A stretch of 64,000 nt of DNA from CAZCDS01 sp964497585 (GTDB lineage Bacteria > Desulfobacterota > Desulfomonilia > Desulfomonilales > Desulfomonilaceae), in assembly GCA_964497585.1 (NCBI GenBank), contig CAZCDS010000003.1:1-64000 (forward strand), in the 5' to 3' direction. The notes under the pieces were generated by a model. That model was not told where the DNA came from and did no database searches. It worked only from the letters and a program-made list of their open reading frames with translations. Position numbers and translations under genes: made by a program. This document shows, one piece after another, positions 7,735 to 16,341 of this stretch. Every line of letters starts with the position of its first letter. Within the stretch, counting starts at the first letter, position 1.

Positions 7735-8337
7735 ATGACCGACCGACCGTTCCGAGACCCGTCTTCGCCTTCCCATTACGCGATCATGATCCGACTGCAG
7801 GAACTCTATGAGCGAATGGATGAATCCTATCGTGATGCAGCCCAGCAAGCGGGGTTCTCCTGCGACAACTGCGATGGGGAAGCGTGCTGTACGGTTAACC
7901 TCAGGATTCACACCTTCGCGGAGAAGCTCTCCTTGAAACGCGGCCTGGCCTCCCTCGAAGCGCCGCTCCGGGAAGAGATCCAGAGAAGGTGCCGGAAAAT
8001 GCTCAAGGCTAAAGAAGAGGATCCGCTGGGCGCCGCGTACCGGAATGCGGTATGCGCGCTGAATTTCCACGGCCGCTGCGTGCTCTACCAATACAGACCT
8101 ATGATATGCCGTCTCGCCGGCATCCCCCACTTGATCGCTCGACCGGACGGCAAGACCGTGGAAAGGGGCGGTTGCGTCCGGTACGAGAAGGAGTTTCAGC
8201 CGTCCAACCCCGACCTCAGAGTTAATCGGAGCGACCTCTATCGGGACATGGCCATCCTCGAGCTGGACGTGGTGCGCGCACGGCGCGAGCGAACGCCCCC
8301 CGAGACCATCGCTGAAGTCCTCGCACAGGAAGACTGA
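7735..8337 (+). CDS. YkgJ-type Cys-cluster protein
   Basis: A 200-residue cytoplasmic protein of the YkgJ (CxCxxCC zinc/iron-chelating) family, thought to bind a metal through clustered cysteines; no reaction is established. The signature CDNCDGEACC (Cys43, Cys46, Cys51, Cys52) is followed later by Cys107, Cys115 (GRCVLYQYRP) and Cys125 (MICRL), the typical spacing of the second half of the motif. The C-terminal quarter is charged and helical. It is a single gene; repeat unit E starts 3 bases past its stop and separates it from miaA, so read-through into miaA is uncertain. The start at 7735 is the first ATG in frame, with GGGGAG upstream. Confidence 0.85.
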   Translation: MTDRPFRDPSSPSHYAIMIRLQELYERMDESYRDAAQQAGFSCDNCDGEACCTVNLRIHTFAEKLSLKRGLASLEAPLREEIQRRCRKMLKAKEEDPLGAAYRNAVCALNFHGRCVLYQYRPMICRLAGIPHLIARPDGKTVERGGCVRYEKEFQPSNPDLRVNRSDLYRDMAILELDVVRARRERTPPETIAEVLAQED

Positions 8338-8340
8338 GAA

Positions 8341-8455
8341 GAGGAAGAGAAGAGATATCACCACAGAGGCACAAAGGACACAGAGTAAATAGCCTAATCT
8401 TTTCTCGTCCGTGCCCTCTGTACCTCTATGGTTAGATTTTCTTGTCCCATCTTCC
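8341..8455. repeat. Palindromic repeat unit E (family 1)
   Basis: The left arm from 8341 contains AGAGATATCACCACAGAGGC and CACAAAGGACACAGAG. The right arm, inverted and ending near 8455, reads on the minus strand GGAAGATGGGACAAGAAAAT then CCATAGAGGTACAGAGGG. It is the most degenerate of the five copies. It fills the gap between the YkgJ-type gene and miaA. Confidence 0.65.
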
Positions 8456-8481
8456 GTCTGTGCCCCAGAAAAGATCGCGTT

Positions 8482-9405
8482 ATGGCAGCTCCAAAGCCCA
8501 AGATCATCGTTGTGGCCGGGCCTACGGGAGCCGGAAAGACGGCGGTCGGGATAGACCTTGCCCAACAGGTCCGCGGTGAGATCGTGTCTGCTGACTCCAT
8601 CCAGATCTACCGCCACATGGATATCGGTTCGGCCAAACCGACGCGTGAAGAGCGGACGCGTGCTCCTCATCATATGATAGATATCCGCGATCCGGACGAG
8701 GATTTTACCGGCGGGGACTACGCGAGGGAGGCTCGTCAATGCATCGCCGGGATTCTGGACAAGGGCCGAGTTCCCATTGTTGTCGGGGGGACCGGCCTCT
8801 ACATACGGTTGCTCCTCAGAGGTATCGTGGACCTTCCGGGACCGGATCCCGAGCTCAGAAAACGATTGCGGGCCGAGGAAGCGGCTTACCCTGGAGCACT
8901 CTACGAACAGCTCCTGCGAGAGGATGCGGATGGGGCTCGATCCATAGGTCGCGGCAATCTTCCACGGATAATTCGGGCCCTGGAAGTCTTCCGGAAAACC
9001 GGCACACCACTTTCCCAACTGCAGGCGCAGCATGGCTTCGATGACCGGCCGTACGACTATCTCTTCCTCTGTCTATCTCCCGAACGAGAAGTTTTGTATG
9101 AACGGGTTGATACGCGAGTTGACAATATGATAAAAAAGGGATTATTGGAGGAGGTGTGTAATCTCCTCAAACGCGGGTACTCCCCGGATCTCAAGCCATT
9201 GCAATCCATTGGTTATCGTCACATGCTGATGGTCCGGGCCGGGGACGCCGACCTCGGTCAGGCCGCCAAGCTTATGAAGAGGGATACCCGGCACTATGCC
9301 AAACGACAGTTAACATGGTTTCGTTCCGAACCCGAGGCTATGTGGTGTGATCTCACGGAAATCGTAGGGGTCAGATTGATGGTTACCAATTTTCTCGGAC
9401 GGTGA
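8482..9405 (+). CDS. miaA: tRNA dimethylallyltransferase
   Basis: Transfers a dimethylallyl group from DMAPP to A37 of tRNAs reading codons that begin with U, which stabilises decoding. The 307-residue protein has the P-loop GPTGAGKT at 13-20, the DSIQIYRHMDIGSAKP block that binds substrate, HHMIDI.DP, VGGTGLYI, and the C-terminal RDTRHYAKRQLTWFR segment. ATG 8482 is chosen because the family starts a few residues before the P-loop; the frame is open to 8428, but that part falls inside repeat unit E. The ribosome binding site is weak. It is followed 88 bases later by hfq in the same direction, a gene order conserved in many proteobacteria. Confidence 0.96.
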   Translation: MAAPKPKIIVVAGPTGAGKTAVGIDLAQQVRGEIVSADSIQIYRHMDIGSAKPTREERTRAPHHMIDIRDPDEDFTGGDYAREARQCIAGILDKGRVPIVVGGTGLYIRLLLRGIVDLPGPDPELRKRLRAEEAAYPGALYEQLLREDADGARSIGRGNLPRIIRALEVFRKTGTPLSQLQAQHGFDDRPYDYLFLCLSPEREVLYERVDTRVDNMIKKGLLEEVCNLLKRGYSPDLKPLQSIGYRHMLMVRAGDADLGQAAKLMKRDTRHYAKRQLTWFRSEPEAMWCDLTEIVGVRLMVTNFLGR

Positions 9406-9493
9406 TTTGAGGTCCGAGGCTCGTCCCCTCACCTGCCGTGACGGTCGTCTCTCAGGGGGGAAAGAGGGGAGCTTCTGCACGGGGGCACGGAAA

Positions 9494-9727
9494 ATGCCGA
9501 AAACACATTTCAACATTCAGGATCAATTCCTCAACCAAGTCCGCAAGGCAAGGATAGAAGTCGAGGTGGTACTCCAGTCGGGTGAAGCGATCCGAGGGTA
9601 CATACGCAGTTTCGACAGCTTCTGCATCATCATCGAGAATGAGGCTGCGATCACGCTTGTTTACAAGCACGCCCTGAGCAGGATTCGCCCGGCCGCGAGT
9701 GGTATCACCATTCCCGGACTCATTTAG
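9494..9727 (+). CDS. hfq: RNA chaperone Hfq
   Basis: A hexameric Sm-like protein that binds U-rich and A-rich RNA and helps small RNAs pair with messages. The 77-residue product contains the Sm1 motif (about 21-51, with SGEAIRGYIRSFDSF) and the Sm2 motif with YKHA at 57-60. The family normally begins close to the QDQFLNQVRK helix, which sets the start at ATG 9494; the longer frame from 9407 has no support. The C-terminal tail is short (about 15 residues), as in many deltaproteobacteria. It probably shares transcripts with miaA. Its presence implies Hfq-dependent regulation in this organism. Confidence 0.96.
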   Translation: MPKTHFNIQDQFLNQVRKARIEVEVVLQSGEAIRGYIRSFDSFCIIIENEAAITLVYKHALSRIRPAASGITIPGLI

Positions 9728-9961
9728 CGAGCGGATATCCCTGACCTGAACTCGTTCGATGTGCCCCCGTGACCCGGACGCCGCGCTACTCAGCGGGGAG
9801 TCCGGTCCCGAGGTCTCTATTGAAGAACGTAAGAAGGCTGGGGGGCCGCAGGACTACCTGTGACGCAAGACTTCCCAGACAGGGCTCGACCGCTCCTGAT
9901 TCTGAAGGGAAAGCATCTCCGCGGCGCCGCGGTGAGGGTAGCGGCGGCTGCTCAGGGACGG

Positions 9962-10735
9962 CTATAAGTCCAATTCCACTCCCACGGGACAGTGATCCGA
10001 GCCCATGACGTCGTCCATAATGAACGCACTCTTCAGGGAATCGAGCATCGGACCCGTTAGGAACATGTAATCAATACGCCAGCCAACGTTCCTCTCACGC
10101 GCGCGGCTCTTGAGATCCCACCAGGAATAGGCCACAGCCTTCGGATGAAGGGCCCGAAAGGTGTCGATCCAGCCCAGTTCGATCACCTTGTCGATCCACT
10201 CCCGCTCGATCGGGAGAAATCCCGATACATTTTCGTTCTCTTTGGGTCTTGCCAGATCGATTTCCTTGTGCGCGGTGTTGACATCCCCGCAGAACACGAT
10301 TCGGTCGTTTTCCTTTCGCAGCTCCTCCACCATCTCAAGAAAGGCCGCATAGAAATCCATCTTGTACTGGAGTCGTTCCCGGTCCTTCTTCCCGTTGGGG
10401 AAGTACACGTTGAAGAGCGTGAAGTCACTGAAACGAACCTTGAGTAGCCTGCCCTCTTTGTCGAATCGTTCGGTTCCCATGGAATTCTCGACCGAAAGCG
10501 GTTCCTCTTTCGTGTAGATCGCGACGCCGCTGTACCCCTTCTTCTCCGCCCAGTTCCAATAGGTTCTGTACCCCGGCGGTTCGAGCATCTTGCGCGGCAG
10601 TTGTTCAGGCCGAGCCTTGGTTTCCTGCACGCACAGAATGTCCGGGGACTCGGCAGCGAGCCAATCCAGGAATCCTTTCCTCAGCACGGCCCGTATACCG
10701 TTGACGTTCCACGTCAGGAGTCTTTTCGTTCCCAC
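9962..10735 (-). CDS. xth: Exodeoxyribonuclease III (AP endonuclease)
   Basis: A DNA-repair nuclease of the ExoIII/ExoA family that cuts at abasic sites and trims 3' ends. The 257 residues carry all active-site blocks: TWNVNGIRA near the start, QETK with the metal-binding Glu38, NVYFPNG, GDVNTAH, then WWDLKSRARERNVGWRIDY and the terminal SDHCPV. I chose GTG 10735 because GGAG lies 6 bases upstream and the family begins here; the frame stays open to 10825, but that part overlaps the tRNA-Leu terminator. The length fits the ExoA-type enzymes. It stands alone, reading away from tRNA-Leu on the same strand. Confidence 0.94.
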   Translation of the reverse strand: MGTKRLLTWNVNGIRAVLRKGFLDWLAAESPDILCVQETKARPEQLPRKMLEPPGYRTYWNWAEKKGYSGVAIYTKEEPLSVENSMGTERFDKEGRLLKVRFSDFTLFNVYFPNGKKDRERLQYKMDFYAAFLEMVEELRKENDRIVFCGDVNTAHKEIDLARPKENENVSGFLPIEREWIDKVIELGWIDTFRALHPKAVAYSWWDLKSRARERNVGWRIDYMFLTGPMLDSLKSAFIMDDVMGSDHCPVGVELDL

Positions 10736-10796
10736 CGTTTTCTCCACTTGCCGAAGAGCTGTGGGGACGGCCCGCGTTTCAAGCCGTCGGCTCATC

Positions 10797-10820
10797 AAAA
10801 AACCCGACCATCGGCCGGGT
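10797..10820 (-). terminator. Terminator after tRNA-Leu
   Basis: On the minus strand ACCCGGCC-GAT-GGTCGGGT forms an 8-bp stem (one G-U pair) with a 3-base loop, followed by TTTTTT. It lies 17 bases past the tRNA 3' end and upstream of the exonuclease start. Confidence 0.85.
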
Positions 10821-10836
10821 ACCATGTGTCACACCT

Positions 10837-10926
10837 TGGTGCCGAAGGCCGGACTCGAACCGGCACGGGCTTGCGCCCGCCACCCCCTCAAGATGGTGTG
10901 TCTACCAAATTCCACCACTTCGGCAC
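10837..10926 (-). tRNA. tRNA-Leu (anticodon GAG)
   Basis: On the minus strand, GTGCCGA at the 5' end (10926) pairs with TCGGCAC before an encoded CCA (to 10837). The molecule is a 90-base class II tRNA: the D-arm region AAGTGGTGGAATTTGGTAGACAC is Leu-like, the anticodon stem CCATC/GGTGG closes the loop TTGAGGG (anticodon GAG, reading CUC and CUU), a long variable arm GCGGGCGCAAGCCCG follows, and the T-arm is CCGGTTCGAGTCCGG. It has its own promoter and terminator. Confidence 0.95.
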
Positions 10927-10932
10927 ACATTT

Positions 10933-10962
10933 AGTTTATCTTTTCCCAGTCCTGGGAGTCAA
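10933..10962 (-). promoter_or_regulatory. Promoter of tRNA-Leu
   Basis: On the minus strand TTGACT (10962-10957), 18-base spacer, TAAACT (10938-10933), placing the transcription start at about the first base of the mature tRNA. Confidence 0.65.
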
Positions 10963-11328
10963 CCCCAAAAGGGCACCCTTCTCTGGCTTCTTCCCGATCC
11001 ATTGACAGCAGTAGCCTCCCGCGAAGGGGGCAGAAGTACCAGGCGGACACGTGGAGGCTTCCGAAAAAATTACACACGCCTGCTCCGGAGAACCTCCAGG
11101 CTCGCTCAGTTGACTCTTGAGAGTAGAGATCAACGGAAAAGTCTCCTCAATTCGGGCTGGAATTCTTGTACAGGCGAAGGATTCCCACGATTCACGCTGC
11201 AAGCTGAATCTGATGGTTAGGGCTTACGAATGGGGAACCATTGTCCTTCCGAGCTGTCGGATCTCTGTAGTGATATATTCATGAGTTATTTTCTGGGCTA
11301 AGTTCCGAAAGCTTAAGCCAAAAAGAGC

Positions 11329-11357
11329 TTGACAACAGAACCTCTTGGTTCTATAGG
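11329..11357 (+). promoter_or_regulatory. Promoter of the dcw (division and cell wall) operon
   Basis: TTGACA at 11329-11334, a 17-base spacer, and TATAGG at 11352-11357. It gives a leader of about 170 bases before rsmH. The remainder of the 600-base space between tRNA-Leu and rsmH (10963-11530) shows no gene; mraZ, which often heads this cluster, is absent. Confidence 0.65.
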
Positions 11358-11530
11358 TTTCTTCCGGAAAACTAGGAGTTTTGCGATTTCGGGTTCGCCG
11401 GTCTCCTGACATGACCCAGGATCGGCCCCGAAGCAATAGGCCGCCGAAACGATCCCAGGAAATCGGCGGGGCAAACGATTGGTAGCCCACATGCGTGCCG
11501 GTTCGCGTCACCCGGAGTTGGAGAAACGGA

Positions 11531-12421
11531 TTGCATGTTCCTGTCCTGCTGCACGAAATACTCGATGCGATCAAACCGCGACCAGCCGCGCTTTTCCTCG
11601 ACGGCACGCTTGGAGCGGGAGGATACTCGGAGGCCATACTCGAGGCCTCGGCGCCGGACGGGATTGTCCTGGGATTGGACCTGGACGGGGACGCAGTGGA
11701 GCGGGCGAAAAAACGATTGGAACGGTTCCGCGATCGATTCCATGCGGTTCATGGAGGATTCCACGAGGCTGCATCGATTCTTGAGTCGTTTGACATGGGA
11801 AAGGTTGACGCGGTGGTGCTCGACCTCGGCCTCTCTTCGGAGCAACTCGATGACCCGAAGCGGGGGTTCACCTTTCGCGATGAGGGTCCTCTTGACATGA
11901 GGTTTGATGACCGATCAGGGGTCCCGTTGGGTAAGTTGCTGGACAGGTTTAATGAAAAAGAGCTCGCACGGATTCTCGCGGAATTCGGCGAAGAGCGCCA
12001 CAGCAGGAAGGTAGCGCGTCATATCATCAGAGCCCGTCACGAGAATCGCCTTCATACGACGCTCGATCTCGCAGCGGCGGTCAAACGTGCTCTTCCGGCC
12101 CAGAGGCAACGCATACACCCCGCGACGCGAACGTTCCAGGCGCTCAGGATCGCGGTGAACAGGGAGCTGGAACACTTGGAGATTGCGCTCCGGGAGATCC
12201 CGGACCTGCTCAAGCCCGGTGGCCGATTCTGTGTGGTTTCATACCATTCTCTGGAGGACCGAAGCGTGAAACTCTCGTTCAGGGAGCGGGCCCGTCAGTC
12301 TCGATCCTGGACCGTGGTCACTCCCAAGCCCGTACGACCGGGAGCTGAAGAGGTCAGGGCAAATGCCCGCGCGAGATCGGCCCGCATGCGGGTTCTCCAG
12401 GCAGCGGAAATCGCAGGCTGA
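11531..12421 (+). CDS. rsmH: 16S rRNA (cytosine(1402)-N(4))-methyltransferase
   Basis: Methylates C1402 of 16S rRNA with S-adenosylmethionine (formerly MraW). About 296 residues: HVPVLLHEIL at the start, the SAM-binding FLDGTLGAGGYSEAIL, LDLGLSSEQLDDPKRGFTF, GPLDMRFD, and the C-terminal HPATRTFQALRIAVN and VVSYHSLEDRSVK blocks that define the family. The TTG at 11531 is preferred: GGAG lies 7 bases upstream and the product begins just before HVPVLLHE, as homologues do. A GTG at 11495 is the alternative, with no good binding site. It is the first gene of the operon; ftsL follows 8 bases after its stop. Confidence 0.94.
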   Translation: MHVPVLLHEILDAIKPRPAALFLDGTLGAGGYSEAILEASAPDGIVLGLDLDGDAVERAKKRLERFRDRFHAVHGGFHEAASILESFDMGKVDAVVLDLGLSSEQLDDPKRGFTFRDEGPLDMRFDDRSGVPLGKLLDRFNEKELARILAEFGEERHSRKVARHIIRARHENRLHTTLDLAAAVKRALPAQRQRIHPATRTFQALRIAVNRELEHLEIALREIPDLLKPGGRFCVVSYHSLEDRSVKLSFRERARQSRSWTVVTPKPVRPGAEEVRANARARSARMRVLQAAEIAG

Positions 12422-12429
12422 GGTAACAG

Positions 12430-12807
12430 ATGGCTCGTCGATCCAAAAAAACGAAAGGTTCGCGAATCAAGCGCGTGGCACGCGTGCTAGCCGCGTGTCC
12501 GGAGCGACTGGCCAGCTTCATCTTTCGAAGGCCTGCAATCGGTCGCGCGGGCACGGTGACCGTGATGTCGCTGGTCGCGTTGCTGTTGTTCATGGGATTT
12601 TTCTATGTATGGACGAGAATGAAACTGGTTCAGATCGGGTACGAGATCGCGAGCCTCGAGAAAAAGAACAACGCCCTCAAGAACCGTAAACGGGAGCTTC
12701 TGTTGGAGATCGCTTCACTCCAATCGCCCGGCCAGCTTGAAAAGCAGGCGCGCAAGAAACTTGGTCTCGTCTTTCCGACCATAGGGAAGGTAGTCCATGT
12801 ACCCTAG
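12430..12807 (+). CDS. ftsL: Cell division protein FtsL-like
   Basis: A 125-residue bitopic membrane protein of the divisome. It has a basic cytoplasmic tail of about 40 residues, a single membrane span (about 45-62, SLVALLLFMGFFYVW), then a periplasmic leucine-zipper-like coiled coil (residues 68-105) that would pair with an FtsB/DivIC partner. Sequence conservation in FtsL is low, so position between rsmH and ftsI is the main support, together with this topology. Its stop overlaps the start of ftsI by 11 bases, which suggests coupled translation. Confidence 0.85.
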   Translation: MARRSKKTKGSRIKRVARVLAACPERLASFIFRRPAIGRAGTVTVMSLVALLLFMGFFYVWTRMKLVQIGYEIASLEKKNNALKNRKRELLLEIASLQSPGQLEKQARKKLGLVFPTIGKVVHVP

Positions 12808-14767
12808 CACGGAACAGGAGAAATGGATCGGACTGAGGATCGGTCTCCTGGCGGTAGTCTTTGCAGTGGGTTTTGTTCTGCTTATGGTCCGGGCCTATCA
12901 GCTCCAGGTAACGGAGGCTCGGTCGCTTGCCAGGCGGGCGGAAAAACAGAGAACCCGGGTGATACATCTCGAAGCCCGCCGGGGGATGATCCTTGATCGG
13001 TCGGGGGAGCAGTTGGCGTCCAGTCTAGAGGTCAATTCCATCTGTGCGGGGCCTCGGAGGATTACCCGGAAAAAGCACACGGCTGAGGTGCTGGCGCGAA
13101 TACTGGACATGGACGAGGGAGAGGTGCTCTCCAAGCTGGCGGAAGACAAGGCTTTCGTGTGGATAAAGAGAAGGATTTCCCCGCTTCTCGCGGCCGAAAT
13201 ACGAAAGGCCGGTCTTGAGGGAGTTTTCAGCGTTACGGAGTTCCGCCGGTTCTATCCCTTGAAACATTTTGCAGCTCATACCCTCGGTTTTGCCGGCATA
13301 GATTCGAAGGGGCTGGAGGGCCTGGAGCTCGCCTATGACAAGGATCTTAAGGCCGAATCCGTTCCTTTGACCGTGCAGCGGGACGCGCGGGGACGACCGG
13401 TGATGTTCGCGGCGGCCGAACCGAGCCCAAAGCGTCGCGATCTCCATCTCACCCTGGACCGGAACATCCAGTACGTGGTTGAGAAAGAGCTTGACGAGGC
13501 GGTGAGGAAGGAAAAGGCACGCAGCGGAACCGCCATTGTCATGGACGCGGATACCGGCGAGATTCTGGCGCTTGCGGTCCGGCCTACCTATAATCTGAAC
13601 GTATTCCAGAAGGTGTCCGCGCAGGTACGGAGGAACCGCGCGGCAACGGACACCTTTGAGCCCGGCTCCACCTTCAAGGTTTTTCTTCTCGCCTCGGCCC
13701 TTGACCTGGGAAGGATTTCGGACGGCCAGCGCTTCTATTGTCACAAGGGAGTCTATCGATACAAAGGGGCAGAGATTCACGATACGGTTCCCCACGGCAC
13801 GCTCTCGGCGGATGAGATATTGATCTACTCGAGCAACATCGGCGCGGTGAAGATATCCGAGCAGCTTCACAGAAGCGAGTTCTATCGGATCCTCAAGCGA
13901 TTCGGCTTCGGATCTCGAACGGGTATCGACCTTCCCGGGGAGAGTTCGGGATCTCTCATGCGCCCCGGTCGCTGGTCCGCGCTCACCAAGGCCAACGTGG
14001 CTTTCGGGCAAGGAATAACCGTGAACGCGCTCCAGCTTACAACGGCGTTTGCGGCGGCGGTCAATGGCGGGATACTCTATCGGCCCATGCTCATGAAGTG
14101 CATGACCAACGCGTTCGGTGAGACCGTCCGCGAGAGCAGGCCTGTGGCCGTCAGGAGGGTCATCAAACCGGAAACATCAGCGAGAATCGTCGAAATGTTG
14201 CGCCAGGTAATCGTGCGGGGCACCGGCAAGGCGGCACGCATTCCCGGAGTTTTCGTCATCGGGAAGACGGGGACCGCTCAGAAGGCCGCACATTCAGGCG
14301 GTTATTCAAAGGAAAAGTACGTGGCCTCCTTCGTGGGCGCCCTGCTCAAGATAAAACCCAGACTGGTCATCTTCGTGATGCTCGACGAGCCTGGCGGAAA
14401 ACACAAGACCGGTGGTAAGATCGCTGCTCCCCTTTTCCGCCGAATCGCGAAGGGGATCCTCGCGCTGTGCGGAAACAAGTCGGACCCCACGTGGCCCCTG
14501 CTTGCCGCGTCACGTGGATGGTCCATGCAGGCCGGGAAGAAAAGAAACGTGCGAATCAAGGTGCGCAGAGGCCCGAAGCCCGGGCAGTGGATCGTGCCGA
14601 ACCTCAGCGGGCGCACCATGAGAGAGATTCTCGATTTATGCGGGAGGATCAAGTGTGACGTCTCCTTCCAAGGGACCGGCCGCGCGATTGATCAGAAGCC
14701 GAGACCGGGTGAAATTATCAAAGAAGGCGCCACCCTCGACGTCACCTTCACGGGACAGGCGACATGA
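12797..14767 (+). CDS. ftsI: Septal peptidoglycan transpeptidase (PBP2/3 class) with PASTA domain
   Basis: Cross-links septal peptidoglycan at the division site. The 656-residue class B penicillin-binding protein has one N-terminal membrane span (about 11-31), a dimerisation domain starting near RGMILDRSGEQLA, and the transpeptidase domain with STFK (nucleophile Ser291), SSN (345-347) and KTG (490-492). A single PASTA domain follows from about residue 585 (WIVPNLSGRTMREILD...). A C-terminal PASTA is usual in Gram-positive SpoVD/PBP2x and recurs in deltaproteobacteria but not in E. coli FtsI. It overlaps ftsL upstream and shares 4 bases with murE (ATGA). Confidence 0.95.
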   Translation: MYPSTEQEKWIGLRIGLLAVVFAVGFVLLMVRAYQLQVTEARSLARRAEKQRTRVIHLEARRGMILDRSGEQLASSLEVNSICAGPRRITRKKHTAEVLARILDMDEGEVLSKLAEDKAFVWIKRRISPLLAAEIRKAGLEGVFSVTEFRRFYPLKHFAAHTLGFAGIDSKGLEGLELAYDKDLKAESVPLTVQRDARGRPVMFAAAEPSPKRRDLHLTLDRNIQYVVEKELDEAVRKEKARSGTAIVMDADTGEILALAVRPTYNLNVFQKVSAQVRRNRAATDTFEPGSTFKVFLLASALDLGRISDGQRFYCHKGVYRYKGAEIHDTVPHGTLSADEILIYSSNIGAVKISEQLHRSEFYRILKRFGFGSRTGIDLPGESSGSLMRPGRWSALTKANVAFGQGITVNALQLTTAFAAAVNGGILYRPMLMKCMTNAFGETVRESRPVAVRRVIKPETSARIVEMLRQVIVRGTGKAARIPGVFVIGKTGTAQKAAHSGGYSKEKYVASFVGALLKIKPRLVIFVMLDEPGGKHKTGGKIAAPLFRRIAKGILALCGNKSDPTWPLLAASRGWSMQAGKKRNVRIKVRRGPKPGQWIVPNLSGRTMREILDLCGRIKCDVSFQGTGRAIDQKPRPGEIIKEGATLDVTFTGQAT

Positions 14768-16341
14768 GCGTGAGACTCTCACGGATTATTGATATCCTCC
14801 GCGACTCCGTGCTCGACGGGGATCCGTCAGTCAGGGTCCGCGGCGTGACGGACGACAGCAGGCGCGTAGAGCCGGGGTGGGTCTTCGTGGCGCTTCCAGG
14901 CGCCAGGACGGACGGGAACCAATATGTTGAGGATGCCTTAAGCAGAGGAGCGGTCGCGGTCATCTCTGAAAAGGAGCGCACACCGGTCGCCGCGGAAGTG
15001 CCCTGGATCAAGGTCCGAGACGCGAGGAGAACGCTGGGCCCAGTCTCCGCGGTTGTGTACGGCGATCCAACGTCCCAATTGAGTCTTGTCGGAATCACAG
15101 GAACAAATGGTAAGACCACCATCACCTATCTTCTGGAGGAAATCATCGCACGGGCCGGAGGAAATCCGGGAGTCGTCGGGACGGTAACCTATCGCTGGGG
15201 CGGTCGTGAGCGGGCCGCGGGACGTACAACGCCCGAGGCGGCCGAGCTTCAGGCGATCTTCAAAGAGATGGCGGCCGAGGGGGTGACCCATGCGATCATT
15301 GAGGCATCCTCTCATGGGCTGGTCCAGGGACGACTGGACGGCTGCCAATTCGATCTCGGGGTCTTCACGAATTTGAGCCGGGACCATTTGGACTATCACC
15401 GGGACATGGAGGATTACTACCAGGCCAAGCGCCTTCTCTTTTCCCGTCTGCTTCCCATGTCCTCCAAATCGGAGGCGGGGGCTGTGGTGAACCTCGACGA
15501 TCCGTACGGACACCGGCTTTCCCAAGAGATCGGCTCCCTGCCCGTCGCAGGTTTCGGAATCTCCCGGGAGTACATGTTCCATCCCGAGCAGGTCGAGCTG
15601 GGCGCCGGCGGAATATCCGCACTGGTGAGCACTCCGGAAGGACCGGTTCCCGTGAGATCTGCGCTCGCCGGTTCCTTCAATATGATGAACATTCTGGCCG
15701 CGGTGACGGTGGCCGTAAGACTGGCGCTGCCGATCCCGTGCATCCGTGAAGGAATAGAAGCGGTGCGCGTCGTGCCGGGAAGGCTTGAGCGCGTTCCCTC
15801 GGAAAGAGGAACCATATTTGTCGACTACGCGCACACGCCCCAGGCGTTGAAGAATGTCCTCGAGGCGATCAGGCACATGCACAAGGGCCGGATCATAACC
15901 CTCATGGGATGCGGTGGAGACAGGGACAAGACCAAGCGGCCCCTCATGGGCGCGGAGGCGGCCTTCGGGAGTGACTTCGTCGTGGTTACTTCCGACAATC
16001 CTCGTACGGAAGATCCGGCTGCCATTATCGATCAAGTTCTCGAAGGGGTGAGCGGAGCGGGATACCGACCCTACGCTTCAGATCTGAACGGCGCGCCGCT
16101 TGAGAAGGGCTGCTACAGAATGATTCCCGACCGCGGGGAGGCTATTGCCTGGGCGGTGAAGAACGTGCGGGAAGGTGACGTTTTACTCGTAGCCGGAAAG
16201 GGGCACGAGACCTATCAAGAGATCAACGGAGTCCATTATCCCTTCGACGACCGGGAGGTCGTCCGGGAGCAGCTCCGTAGCGGGTCTGACTCGACCGTGA
16301 AAGAGACGGAGCCCAGAGGATCCGGGAGTCAAAAGAAATGA
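14764..16341 (+). CDS. murE: UDP-MurNAc-Ala-Glu:meso-diaminopimelate ligase
   Basis: Adds meso-diaminopimelate to the peptidoglycan precursor using ATP. The 525-residue Mur ligase has the three usual domains: the N-terminal UDP-binding part (DDSRRVEPGWVFVAL), the central ATPase with GTNGKTT, and the C-terminal part containing DNPR at 411-414, the motif that selects meso-DAP rather than lysine. This indicates a Gram-negative type wall. The C-terminal tail is a little longer than in E. coli. The ATG overlaps the ftsI stop; murF begins 4 bases before its own stop. Confidence 0.97.
   Translation: MSVRLSRIIDILRDSVLDGDPSVRVRGVTDDSRRVEPGWVFVALPGARTDGNQYVEDALSRGAVAVISEKERTPVAAEVPWIKVRDARRTLGPVSAVVYGDPTSQLSLVGITGTNGKTTITYLLEEIIARAGGNPGVVGTVTYRWGGRERAAGRTTPEAAELQAIFKEMAAEGVTHAIIEASSHGLVQGRLDGCQFDLGVFTNLSRDHLDYHRDMEDYYQAKRLLFSRLLPMSSKSEAGAVVNLDDPYGHRLSQEIGSLPVAGFGISREYMFHPEQVELGAGGISALVSTPEGPVPVRSALAGSFNMMNILAAVTVAVRLALPIPCIREGIEAVRVVPGRLERVPSERGTIFVDYAHTPQALKNVLEAIRHMHKGRIITLMGCGGDRDKTKRPLMGAEAAFGSDFVVVTSDNPRTEDPAAIIDQVLEGVSGAGYRPYASDLNGAPLEKGCYRMIPDRGEAIAWAVKNVREGDVLLVAGKGHETYQEINGVHYPFDDREVVREQLRSGSDSTVKETEPRGSGSQKK

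Noticed and set aside
1741..8455. Repeats considered as a CRISPR array
   Set aside because: Copies are kilobases apart, palindromic and of different lengths, with no regular spacers and no cas genes.
7621..9033. Long minus-strand frame (470 codons) containing a stretch like NHRGTEGT
   Set aside because: It runs opposite the YkgJ-type gene and miaA; the repeat-derived stretch comes from repeat unit E and is not a protein.
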